Assembly: GCA_023429545.1 (NCBI GenBank) | Contig: JAEYUU010000509.1 | Coordinates: 1-8,888, forward strand | Direction of reading: 5' to 3' | Length of the DNA: 8,888 nt | Source: Verrucomicrobiota bacterium | GTDB taxonomy: Bacteria > Verrucomicrobiota > Verrucomicrobiia > Verrucomicrobiales > Verrucomicrobiaceae | Shown here: positions 1 to 6,847 of the stretch, in pieces | Layout of the letters: each line of letters starts with the position of its first letter | Numbering within the stretch: the stretch's first letter is position 1 | The notes under the pieces: model-generated | Database searches by the model: none | Seen by the model: only the letters and a program-made list of their open reading frames with translations | What the model was told of the DNA's origin: nothing | Translations under genes and position numbers: made by a program

Positions 1-24
1 TCCTTCGCCTTCGCAGGCGAAGGA
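1..24. terminator. Perfect hairpin at left edge, possible terminator
   Basis: Ten bases (TCCTTCGCCT) are followed by a TCGC loop and then their exact reverse complement (AGGCGAAGGA). No T-run follows on the + strand (TGCCGG comes next). Any T-tract for a minus-strand transcript would lie left of the window. It could be the terminator of an upstream gene or a dispersed palindromic repeat; the window cannot separate these. Confidence 0.35.
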
Positions 25-151
25 TGCCGGTTCCCATTCTCATGGCCAGCGTCCCCGACGCGGACGCCAGGGTGCGGGCAAAAAACAGAGTTCAGTCACA
101 GCAGTGCAGCATCCTTCCAAGGCTCATCGTACTGCTACCAGCTCGAGCCCC

Positions 152-1264
152 ATGGAAACCCCTCCCCACCCGCCAGCCAGTTTCCGGTGGATTGATTCAG
201 ACGAAGATCTGGCAGACCTGACCCAGTCGCTCTCGGCAAAACTGGACGGGGGCGAATTCACCCGCGCGTTCCTGGATACCGAGGCGGACTCCCTGCATCA
301 CTATTCGGAAAAGCTGTGCCTGCTGCAGCTTGCCGCGGGAGGTGAGTATTTCCTGATCGACCCGCTGAAGTGCACCAATCTTTCCCTGCTTTTTACCGAG
401 CTGGATCGCACCGAATTGTGGCTGCACGGAGCGGACTATGACCTCACTCTTCTGAAGCGGCAGTGCGGCTGGACCCCCGGGGTCGTGCACGACACCCAGA
501 TTGCCGCGCGCCTTACCGGTCACCGGGCTTTTGGACTGGCCGCCCTGGTGCAGCACTATTGCGGAATCGCCCTGTGCAAGAGCTCGCAGAAGGCAGACTG
601 GTCCCAGCGTCCGTTGCCTGACAAGATGCAGGCTTATGCAGTGGATGATGTGAGGTATCTTGGAGAGCTAGTCGATCGGCTCATGGCGGAGCTTGAGGCC
701 AGCCAGAGGCTTTCTTGGTTTGAGCAAAGCTGCGCTGCATTGCGGCAGGACGTGCTGGGCCGCATGGAGAAGGATCGTACGGATGCGTGGCGCATCAACG
801 GATCCGGCAACCTGAAGCCCAAGGGGCTCGCCATGCTGAAAGAGCTTTGGGCCTGGCGCGACGCGACCGCGAGCGAAAAGGATGTACCGCCCTTCAAGGT
901 GCTGAACAACCAGCAATTGATCAACATGGCGCTGGAGTTTCAGGAGGAGGGGAGGACAAGCCATCCCCCCCGCTGGCGTCCGAAGTGGCGCGAAACGTTC
1001 ACGGCTGCGGTGCACCGGGTGCGCCAGAGCGATCCGGAGACGTGGCCGCAGCGTCTCAGGCGCCATCAGCGGAGGAGCACGGATGAGGAACGGGCGCGCA
1101 TTGAGCAATTGTGTGCCCTGCGGGAAACGAAGGCGGGCAAGCTCGGCATCGAGCCCTCATTGCTGGGTTCTCGCGATACGCTGATGGACGTCGTCCTCAA
1201 TGGCGGGGCCAATGGAGCGGACGCCCTGATGCCTTGGCAAAGGGAAATGCTGGGTCTCCCGTGA
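152..1264 (+). CDS. rnd: Ribonuclease D (3'-5' exoribonuclease, DEDDy family)
   Basis: This is a cytoplasmic exoribonuclease that, in the known family, trims the 3' ends of tRNA precursors and other small structured RNAs. All three DEDDy motifs are present (numbering from ATG 152): Exo I FLDTEAD with D42 and E44, Exo II HGADYDLTLL with D97, and Exo III YAVDDVRYL with Y162 and D166. An HRDC-type helical domain follows (about residues 212-270, AWRINGSG...LKELWAWRD...). The 370-residue length matches the family (about 375 in E. coli). I chose ATG 152 because the conserved domain starts about 12 residues later (FRWIDSDEDLADL). A GTG at 104 would add 16 low-complexity residues, and the frame stays open to the left edge. 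Neither start has a convincing Shine-Dalgarno. The gene stands alone on its strand and converges on the response regulator 47 bases beyond its stop. Function is confident; the exact start is less so. Confidence 0.94.
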   Translation: METPPHPPASFRWIDSDEDLADLTQSLSAKLDGGEFTRAFLDTEADSLHHYSEKLCLLQLAAGGEYFLIDPLKCTNLSLLFTELDRTELWLHGADYDLTLLKRQCGWTPGVVHDTQIAARLTGHRAFGLAALVQHYCGIALCKSSQKADWSQRPLPDKMQAYAVDDVRYLGELVDRLMAELEASQRLSWFEQSCAALRQDVLGRMEKDRTDAWRINGSGNLKPKGLAMLKELWAWRDATASEKDVPPFKVLNNQQLINMALEFQEEGRTSHPPRWRPKWRETFTAAVHRVRQSDPETWPQRLRRHQRRSTDEERARIEQLCALRETKAGKLGIEPSLLGSRDTLMDVVLNGGANGADALMPWQREMLGLP

Positions 1265-1289
1265 GTCCCGCATTCCCTTACTGACTTGA

Positions 1290-1326
1290 CGCACCCCAAG
1301 AGGGGATGTTGTCAGGTTGTGGTGCG
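1290..1326. terminator. Weak inverted repeat between convergent genes
   Basis: CGCACC (1290-1295) pairs with GGTGCG (1321-1326), with an inner CCCC-AAGA-GGGG pairing nested inside. It covers the gap between the rnd stop and the regulator stop and slightly enters the regulator's last codons. A bidirectional terminator would fit here, but there is no T-tract on either side, so support is weak. Confidence 0.2.
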
Positions 1327-2670
1327 ACGCTCCACATTGAGCTCCATCTTGCGGTAGAGCGTGGCAATGCTGATGCCAAGCATGCTCGCTGTCTTCTCAC
1401 GCGAGCCGTTGTTGAACTTGAGCGTTTCGTTGATGAAGAGCTTTTCCTGGGAACGGACGTAGTCATCAAGTGTGCTTCCAATGGGCAGTCTCGTGCGAGG
1501 CTCGGCCGAAACGGAGGTCTCGGTGGGCACCTCTACTTTTTGCGTCACCTTGGAGGGGAGATCCGCGGGCTTGATAGTGCTGCCTTCCGCCATGGCGATG
1601 GCACGTTCCACGGAGTTGCGGAGCTCGCTGATGTTCCCGGGCCAGGGGTAACGCTCGAGGAACTCCTGGGCGTAGTGCTCCATCTTTTTCATGGTTCCAC
1701 CCACGCGCAACGCGTGTTCACGCAGGAAGTGCTCCACCAGCAGGGGGATGTCCTCCCGGCGCTCGCGAAGGGGAGGCACGACCACCGGCACCACGGAAAT
1801 CTTGTAGTAAAGGTCCTCGCGGAATTTTCCCTCGCGGATGGCGTCTTCAAGATGTGCCGTGGTGGAGGTGATGAGCCTGCAGGGGAGACCTGCCCCGCCA
1901 TTCATGCCCCCTGAGCCTGGCTGCGTTTGTTCGAGGTAGGCGTTCAACTGAGCCTGAATGCGCATGGGCAGGTGATCGACCTCTCCGAGGTGAATGGTGC
2001 CGCCACGTGTGCGGGTGAAGATGCTGTTCTGCGGGCTGCCGTGGCCGAACAGCTCTGATTCGAGCAGGTCAGGGGGCAGGGCGCTGCACTGGATGGCCTT
2101 GAAAGGCCCGCCACTGCGGTTGCTGGCTTCGTGGAGTGCCCTGGCCAGGAGTTGTTTGCCCACCCCGAACTCTCCTTCAAGCAGCACCGGGCTGTCGTTG
2201 TCAGCTACACGATGGATGATGCCCAGAATGCGCTGAATGGCGGCACTGCCCCCAATGATTTTGGAACTTTGGGGCAGGGCGGAAGGCGAGGCGACGGGGG
2301 ACGAAAAACTCTTGCCACCCAGTGCCTGTTCCATGGTGCGCTTGAGATCGGGCAGCTCGAAGGGCTTGGTCAGATAGTCAAAAGCACCCAAGCGCATGGC
2401 TTCCACAGCGGTCTCAACACTGCCGTGACCGGTGATCATGATGATGGCGGTGCCGGGAGACTCGTGGCGGCACTGCTTGATGACTTCCATGCCGTCCGAT
2501 TCACCGATACGCAGGTCTACGATGAGCAGCTCTGGTTTGTGCTGGCGAATGGCGGCCAAGCCTTGAGCTCCGGTCTGACATGGGATGGCCTCGTGACCCT
2601 GACCGCGGCAGAACTTGGTGATCAGGTCAAGAATGGCTGCTTCGTCATCGGTGATTACCACTTTTGCCAT
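1312..2670 (-). CDS. NtrC-family response regulator with degenerate AAA+ domain
   Basis: This is a two-component response regulator of 452 residues. The receiver domain (about 1-118) is canonical: acidic pair D8/D9, phospho-acceptor D52 (LIVDLRIG), T80 and K102 (LTKPF). The central AAA+ domain (about 138-330) keeps Walker A (GEFGVGKQ, K172), ELFGH, FREDLYYK and PPLRERREDIP. It lacks the GAFTGA loop (ELFGH is followed by GSPQNSIFT, about 8 residues short), has G229 in place of the Walker B Asp (GGTIHLGEV), Q194 in place of the usual Asn (AIQCSAL), T271 at sensor I and S348 in place of the sensor II Arg (WPGNISELRN). A Fis-type helix-turn-helix ends the protein (about 402-443, SREKTASMLGISIATLYRK). 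I chose ATG 2670 because it directly precedes the receiver (MAKVVITDDE); an in-frame TTG at 2706 lies at about the predicted transcription start. No partner histidine kinase is in the window. By inference it binds DNA under phosphorylation control but probably does not activate sigma54 polymerase. Confidence 0.93.
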   Translation of the reverse strand: MAKVVITDDEAAILDLITKFCRGQGHEAIPCQTGAQGLAAIRQHKPELLIVDLRIGESDGMEVIKQCRHESPGTAIIMITGHGSVETAVEAMRLGAFDYLTKPFELPDLKRTMEQALGGKSFSSPVASPSALPQSSKIIGGSAAIQRILGIIHRVADNDSPVLLEGEFGVGKQLLARALHEASNRSGGPFKAIQCSALPPDLLESELFGHGSPQNSIFTRTRGGTIHLGEVDHLPMRIQAQLNAYLEQTQPGSGGMNGGAGLPCRLITSTTAHLEDAIREGKFREDLYYKISVVPVVVPPLRERREDIPLLVEHFLREHALRVGGTMKKMEHYAQEFLERYPWPGNISELRNSVERAIAMAEGSTIKPADLPSKVTQKVEVPTETSVSAEPRTRLPIGSTLDDYVRSQEKLFINETLKFNNGSREKTASMLGISIATLYRKMELNVERRTTT

Positions 2671-2709
2671 GAGAAAAGAAGTTGAGAGTGAGTCGTGAAA
2701 TTTCAACAG

Positions 2710-2738
2710 AAGTTAACAATACCAAAGGTCTGCGTCAA
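2710..2738 (-). promoter_or_regulatory. Candidate sigma70-type promoter of the response regulator
   Basis: Read on the minus strand, TTGACG (-35, positions 2738-2733, 5 of 6 consensus) is separated by exactly 17 bases from TAACTT (-10, positions 2715-2710, 3 of 6). Transcription would begin near 2703 and give a leader of roughly 33 bases before ATG 2670. No Shine-Dalgarno is apparent in that leader, which is pyrimidine-rich (CTTCTTTTCTC). The weak -10 would suit an activated or low-level promoter. No clear sigma54 -24/-12 element was seen. Confidence 0.45.
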
Positions 2739-2776
2739 GCATATCTCTCGTTTTTGAGAATAGGTGCGTCGAGTTG

Positions 2777-2810
2777 TTACAGTTGAGATTATTATTGGCG
2801 AAATCTGTAA
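2777..2810. promoter_or_regulatory. Inverted repeat upstream of the regulator promoter, possible operator
   Basis: TTACAG (2777-2782) and CTGTAA (2805-2810) are exact inverted half-sites separated by 22 AT-rich bases. An alternative nested pair, AGATT (2786-2790) with AATCT (2802-2806), partly overlaps them. The element lies about 40-70 bases upstream of the -35, where an activator could bind. It could be an autoregulatory site, but six-base arms this far apart can occur by chance. Confidence 0.22.
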
Positions 2811-2849
2811 GTGAACCCCTAAGGCAATGGTCGGGGAGGCTTCTGGACT

Positions 2850-2880
2850 AAACAAATAAGCCGACCCCACTGGGCCGGCT
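2850..2880 (-). terminator. Rho-independent terminator of the polysaccharide operon
   Basis: On the minus strand AGCCGGCCC, loop AGTG and GGGTCGGCT form a nine-pair stem that includes one G-U wobble, followed directly by the T-rich tail TATTTGTTT. It lies about 35 bases beyond the stop of the TPR-tailed ligase-like gene. On the + strand the same stem would contain an A-C mismatch and lacks a T-tail, so it should work in one direction. It separates the operon from the downstream regulator gene. Confidence 0.85.
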
Positions 2881-2915
2881 CGGAATTGTGATCAGTTGTG
2901 ACTATAGGGAGTCGG

Positions 2916-5390
2916 TCAGGAGGGCGAAGAGATCCGGCGGCTATACTCCTGCAACATGCTCCAAGCGTGGAGGTAGTCGCCTGTGTCGGCGAGTAATGTC
3001 GCCATTTCCCAAGGAACCCCCACAGGGGCGTTCTTCAGAAGCGCCACTTCCTTGAGGGTGGCTAGCGCGGCGGTGAGGTTCCCGGAGGCTTTTTGAGCCC
3101 AGTAAAGATCCAGGCCGGCCAAGGGGTCGTTGGGATTGAGCAGGAAAAGCCGTTGCAGAGATTCTGTTGAGCCCCGGCTCTCACGAGACCGAAGCGTGGG
3201 CTTGGGCAGGTGGGTGTAAGCCAGCATGTAGGCACCTTGGAAGTCCCCTGACTTTGCACGATGTTCCGCGACGATTGGCCATCCGTCCCGAAGCCATGCA
3301 GGATCTTCCTCCAACCGGCGGAGAAGTTCCGACGCATCGCCACGCTCGTGCCAGAGTTGGAAGAGTTTAAGGCGGTCATCGGGCTTCAGATCCTCCAGTT
3401 TTGGATGCCGCTCAAGGAAGTCCTTCAACGCAGACCTGAACTCTTCTCCCGTGGAAAATGAAAGGTAGACAAACTGATAGCTGGGCGTGGTGGCGAGGGA
3501 GCGCAGCGCCGGTCTGAGTTCAGGGTGAAGATCGAGTTGTTTGGCGGCCCAGTGGTAGAAAAAATACGCTCGCGTGGGATCCCGGGAAATGGCCTCTCTA
3601 AGAGCGGGAATGGCATATGGTGGATCATACTGAAACCAGATTTCGACCTCCTTCATGCACATCCGCCCGTAAGTTTGTTCCAGATAGCGGGCGCGGGAGA
3701 AGTCAGCAAGGACCGCCTGTGAAGAGTAGCCGAGTGCGAGATTCAATTGTGCCCGCTCAAAGTAGAGATTCCATTGCAGCGGCTTGATCGAGGCGGCCTT
3801 GTTCCATGTCTGAACGGCCGCTGCGTTGTCCCCCGTGGATTTTAGATGCACAGCTTCCTTGGAGAGTTGATCAAATCTGGCTTGGGGAGACACTACGGAG
3901 CCGGTGAATCCTGAAACCAGGACGGTAAAGCCCAACGACCCAATGAGGACGCCAGCGCCGGTCCAGAGACTTGGAAGGGATCGCGATTTGTGTGGAGTTT
4001 CGACATGTACCCCGTTTCCAGCCAGGCCGATGAGTAATACTGCCAGGGAGGCGAGGCCAATGCCGTGAAGTGGTGTGTCCACCAGCGATTGTGCTGGGAG
4101 AATGAGCGCCGCCACGCCGGCGGTGACGCTCAACCTCCGCCTCCGGGTGGTCATGTTCTGACGTTTCCGCCAGGGACCACGGGTGACGGTGAGTGTGAGT
4201 GCCACCACAAGGGCGCAGATCATGCATGGTAGGCCAGCTTCGGATGCCAGCCAGAGCCAGTCACTCTCAGGGTGGAGCGCGCGACTCTCAGTATCGATGC
4301 TCTCGCGAGTCATGGAGAACACCGGCTCGAAGTTTCCGAGCCCGACTCCTGCCCAAGGCGAAATGGCAACCATTCTGATTGTGTCCAGATAGATTCCTAT
4401 CCGGCCCTCTGAGGAGATGACCTGCCGCAGGCTGCCATCCATCAGTTGGAGGCGGCCTATGACCGCATTGCCAAATAGGATAAAGCCGGAAGCCAGCAGC
4501 AGAAGAAGGGAAAGTGCCACAGCGACTTGAGCCTTGGTGTATCTTTTGGAGGTGGCAACGGCCATCCAGAGACTAACCCCTCCAAAGAAAAGAAGAACGC
4601 CCATGCGTGAGGTGTTCAGCAACATGGCGGCGAACATTGGGATGACGCACAACCCATACAAAAAACCCATGGCCGCTCTCTTCCGCTGAATCGAATCGTA
4701 CGCGGCCGCAAATCCAAAGACTGCGCCAATGGCCAGTAGTCCACCGAAGTGGTTGCGATTTGGAAATGGACCGAAGTACGCAAGGTTCCATTCGCCGCGC
4801 CACAAGGGGATCTCCCTCTTGGACCATAAGAGCCCGATGGAGACCACGCCCAGCAGGGCGATGAACACCGTGAAAATCTGGGTGGCAACGCGGACCTCCT
4901 GGCGTCCAAAATCCTGGCCGAGACAATAGGCCAGCCAGATGGTGCCAGCCAAAAGCACCACCCACCCCTCAAAGGTGATCCATGGCTGAGGCGTCAACAG
5001 GTGCCCCAATGGGATTCCGTGTTCTGTCTCGAGGGCGGTTCTCCAGAATGGTTCAGAACCCGTTGATAAGGGAAGGAATGCCGTGAGCGCAAGGAACGGA
5101 ACTGCCAGTAAAAAGGAGCCCAACAAACGATTCATGGAACGAGTCGGAGGTCGCAATACGTAGCAAAGCGACATCAGAACAGCCACCAATCCCATGGTCC
5201 AAGGCTCGCGACTGCCGCAAAGGCTGACTGCGGCCACAGGCACGCTCAAAATCAGCCAAAACCACGGGCGCACGGGTTCACCAGCTGGGAGATCCTCCAA
5301 TGAAGTTGAAGTGGGGAGTTTGGCCCCATTCTCGTTCCCAGAATTGGGCCGGACCTTACTTGAGCGTCTTCTCTTTTGTTTCTGCAGCAC
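2916..5390 (-). CDS. O-antigen ligase/polymerase-fold membrane protein with TPR-type tail
   Basis: This is a multi-pass inner-membrane protein of the Wzy_C/O-antigen ligase fold, which polymerises lipid-linked glycan repeats or transfers a finished glycan to an acceptor. Numbering from GTG 5390 (824 residues), a Lys/Arg-rich cytoplasmic start (QKQKRRRSSK) is followed by roughly 11-12 membrane segments up to about residue 500. Family-type motifs include PFPNRNHFGGLLA (about 209-220), NTSRMG (259-264), EGRIGIYLDTIRM followed by SPWAGVGLGNF (328-354) and HPESDWLWLASEAGL (373-387). The remaining 320 residues are soluble, with TPR-like helical pairs (for example GDNAAAVQTWNKAASIKP and GNLTAALATLKEVALL), probably facing the periplasm. 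Start choice is uncertain: GTG 5390 lies 13 bases after the upstream stop, whereas TTG 5468 would overlap the upstream gene by 65 bases; neither has a Shine-Dalgarno. It is the last gene of the operon. Whether it is a polymerase, a ligase or a protein O-glycosyltransferase cannot be told from sequence alone. Confidence 0.85.
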   Translation of the reverse strand: MLQKQKRRRSSKVRPNSGNENGAKLPTSTSLEDLPAGEPVRPWFWLILSVPVAAVSLCGSREPWTMGLVAVLMSLCYVLRPPTRSMNRLLGSFLLAVPFLALTAFLPLSTGSEPFWRTALETEHGIPLGHLLTPQPWITFEGWVVLLAGTIWLAYCLGQDFGRQEVRVATQIFTVFIALLGVVSIGLLWSKREIPLWRGEWNLAYFGPFPNRNHFGGLLAIGAVFGFAAAYDSIQRKRAAMGFLYGLCVIPMFAAMLLNTSRMGVLLFFGGVSLWMAVATSKRYTKAQVAVALSLLLLLASGFILFGNAVIGRLQLMDGSLRQVISSEGRIGIYLDTIRMVAISPWAGVGLGNFEPVFSMTRESIDTESRALHPESDWLWLASEAGLPCMICALVVALTLTVTRGPWRKRQNMTTRRRRLSVTAGVAALILPAQSLVDTPLHGIGLASLAVLLIGLAGNGVHVETPHKSRSLPSLWTGAGVLIGSLGFTVLVSGFTGSVVSPQARFDQLSKEAVHLKSTGDNAAAVQTWNKAASIKPLQWNLYFERAQLNLALGYSSQAVLADFSRARYLEQTYGRMCMKEVEIWFQYDPPYAIPALREAISRDPTRAYFFYHWAAKQLDLHPELRPALRSLATTPSYQFVYLSFSTGEEFRSALKDFLERHPKLEDLKPDDRLKLFQLWHERGDASELLRRLEEDPAWLRDGWPIVAEHRAKSGDFQGAYMLAYTHLPKPTLRSRESRGSTESLQRLFLLNPNDPLAGLDLYWAQKASGNLTAALATLKEVALLKNAPVGVPWEMATLLADTGDYLHAWSMLQEYSRRISSPS

Positions 5391-5403
5391 AGGCGAAGAT
5401 AAT

Positions 5404-6846
5404 CTAGTTGCTGGGGGTCCGGTGAGTAGGGGAAAGCGCGGCCTCTGGTTCCGGCGTTGAGTTTGCAAAGGTCAAGCCCGGCAGTGCACCCCATCGTTCG
5501 GTGGCAAGATTGAGTGCTGGCACGAGGTTTTCCGCAACGGCTTCCCAACGCATTCTCCCTTGGGAAGCCTCCGGTGCATGAACCTCACACACGAGGCCGG
5601 TGACGAGTGGCAGTCGAATGGTTTCGAGGCCGGCCTCCGGGGCCAGCTTGAGCCCCAGTCTGTCGATGCCAAGGCGCAGGAGTGGAAGGAATTCCTCCTG
5701 CTCCTTGCAGCGCTCGGCCTCCCATTCCAGCACCCTCCCATACGCTTGGGCGTAGAGCATGTCGCGCCTTAGGGAAAGGGCTGCATTGAATTGCTGCCGC
5801 AGGTCTCTCCAGCTCTTCACATATCCCAGGTAACGAGCGGAGGCCAGTGCCAGGAGGACGAGCGCGGCCCCGGCAATGGGCAGCGAAAGACCCTTGCTCC
5901 AGAAGATACTCATGCCCACAAGGCTCAGTGCCAGGCATACCGCGTAGATGGCAATCAATGCCCTGGTTTTGCTGAAACCCAGCAAAATAAGCCTGTGGTG
6001 GATGTGCTCCGCATCCGCCCGAAACAAAGGTACACCCATGAGAGCCCGACGGATGATGGTGAAAACTGTATCCAGAATCGGGACGCCCAGAGCCACAATC
6101 ACCACCAGCAGTGCGGCGATCACAGAGCCCTTGCTTGAAGTGAACACCGTCACTGAGGCAATAAAAAATCCCAGTAGATAGGCCCCTCCGTCACCCAGAA
6201 AGATGCGGGCAGGAGGAAAGTTGAAGATGAGGAAGCCAGCCAGCGCTCCCCCCATGATCATGGAGACGGTCACCACTTCAGGCTTGCCGGAATAGTGACC
6301 TACAAATGCAAGGGTGATGCAGAGAAAGAGGCCGAAGCCCGTCGCCAGCCCGTCCATGCCGTCGATCAAATTCACGATGTTCGGCACTGCGATGAACCAC
6401 AGGAGCGTGACTGGCAGGCTCCACCATCCGAGCACAAAGTGGCCTTCGCCGAAGGGGTTGGACAGTTCGTCGATGGAAACGCCCAGGGCATAGAGGATGG
6501 TCGCGGTGCCCAATTGACCCACAAGCTTCAGCCGCGCGCCCAAGGGGCGGATATCATCCGCAAAGCCGATGGCGAAGATGATGCAGTTGGCAATGATTAC
6601 GGGTGCCCAGCGCTGGAGAAATTCCGGGAAGCGCACCTCCATGACCAGAAAGCCAGCACAGAGAGTAATGAATATCCCAAGACCGCCGAGACGTGAGATT
6701 GGCCTGTCATGAAACTTCCGGCTCTGATCAGGGGCGTCAAGTCCCCATGCCTGTTGATATTTCACCAGCAGCCAGGTGCATATCGCGCTGAGCAGGAACG
6801 CCGCGGTCAGGATGCCGATGTTAACAAGGGACGGATAGCGAAACAT
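5404..6846 (-). CDS. wecA: WecA/TagO-type undecaprenyl-phosphate sugar-1-phosphate transferase
   Basis: This integral-membrane enzyme of the MraY/WecA (PNPT) superfamily transfers a HexNAc-1-phosphate, typically GlcNAc-1-P, from a UDP-sugar to undecaprenyl phosphate, which starts a surface glycan. Numbering from ATG 6846 (480 residues), it shows about 10-11 membrane segments and all family motifs: KFHDRPISRLGG (44-55), the Mg-binding FADD (D97, D98), NIVNLIDGMDGLA (156-168), FLGDGGA (216-222, often GDSGS) and the cytoplasmic HIHHRL (281-286). Beyond the last membrane segment (about 337) lies a soluble tail of about 140 residues, which E. coli WecA (about 367 residues) lacks. I chose ATG 6846 because it begins just before the first membrane segment and lies one base after the upstream stop (TGA-C-ATG). 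ATG 6900 would add 18 residues and overlap the glycosyltransferase. The exact sugar is inferred from family only, so the symbol is provisional. Confidence 0.93.
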   Translation of the reverse strand: MFRYPSLVNIGILTAAFLLSAICTWLLVKYQQAWGLDAPDQSRKFHDRPISRLGGLGIFITLCAGFLVMEVRFPEFLQRWAPVIIANCIIFAIGFADDIRPLGARLKLVGQLGTATILYALGVSIDELSNPFGEGHFVLGWWSLPVTLLWFIAVPNIVNLIDGMDGLATGFGLFLCITLAFVGHYSGKPEVVTVSMIMGGALAGFLIFNFPPARIFLGDGGAYLLGFFIASVTVFTSSKGSVIAALLVVIVALGVPILDTVFTIIRRALMGVPLFRADAEHIHHRLILLGFSKTRALIAIYAVCLALSLVGMSIFWSKGLSLPIAGAALVLLALASARYLGYVKSWRDLRQQFNAALSLRRDMLYAQAYGRVLEWEAERCKEQEEFLPLLRLGIDRLGLKLAPEAGLETIRLPLVTGLVCEVHAPEASQGRMRWEAVAENLVPALNLATERWGALPGLTFANSTPEPEAALSPTHRTPSN

Positions 6847-6847
6847 G

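Noticed and set aside
24..221. 65-codon + strand reading frame starting inside the left hairpin
   Set aside because: It overlaps rnd in another frame, has no recognisable motif, and starts within a palindrome.
1306..1914. 202-codon + strand frame opposite the regulator gene
   Set aside because: It is antisense to a gene with clear receiver, AAA+ and HTH motifs; long antisense frames are expected in GC-rich DNA.
2014..2046. Frameshift or sequencing error as the cause of the missing GAFTGA loop
   Set aside because: The frame is continuous on both sides, the downstream domain aligns normally, and several separate catalytic positions elsewhere are also changed.
2131..2685. 184-codon + strand frame opposite the receiver domain
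   Set aside because: It is a shadow of the regulator gene, with no family features.
2668..2706. TTG 2706 as start of the response regulator
   Set aside because: It lies at about the predicted transcription start and adds residues that are not part of the receiver fold; ATG 2670 directly precedes the first receiver strand.
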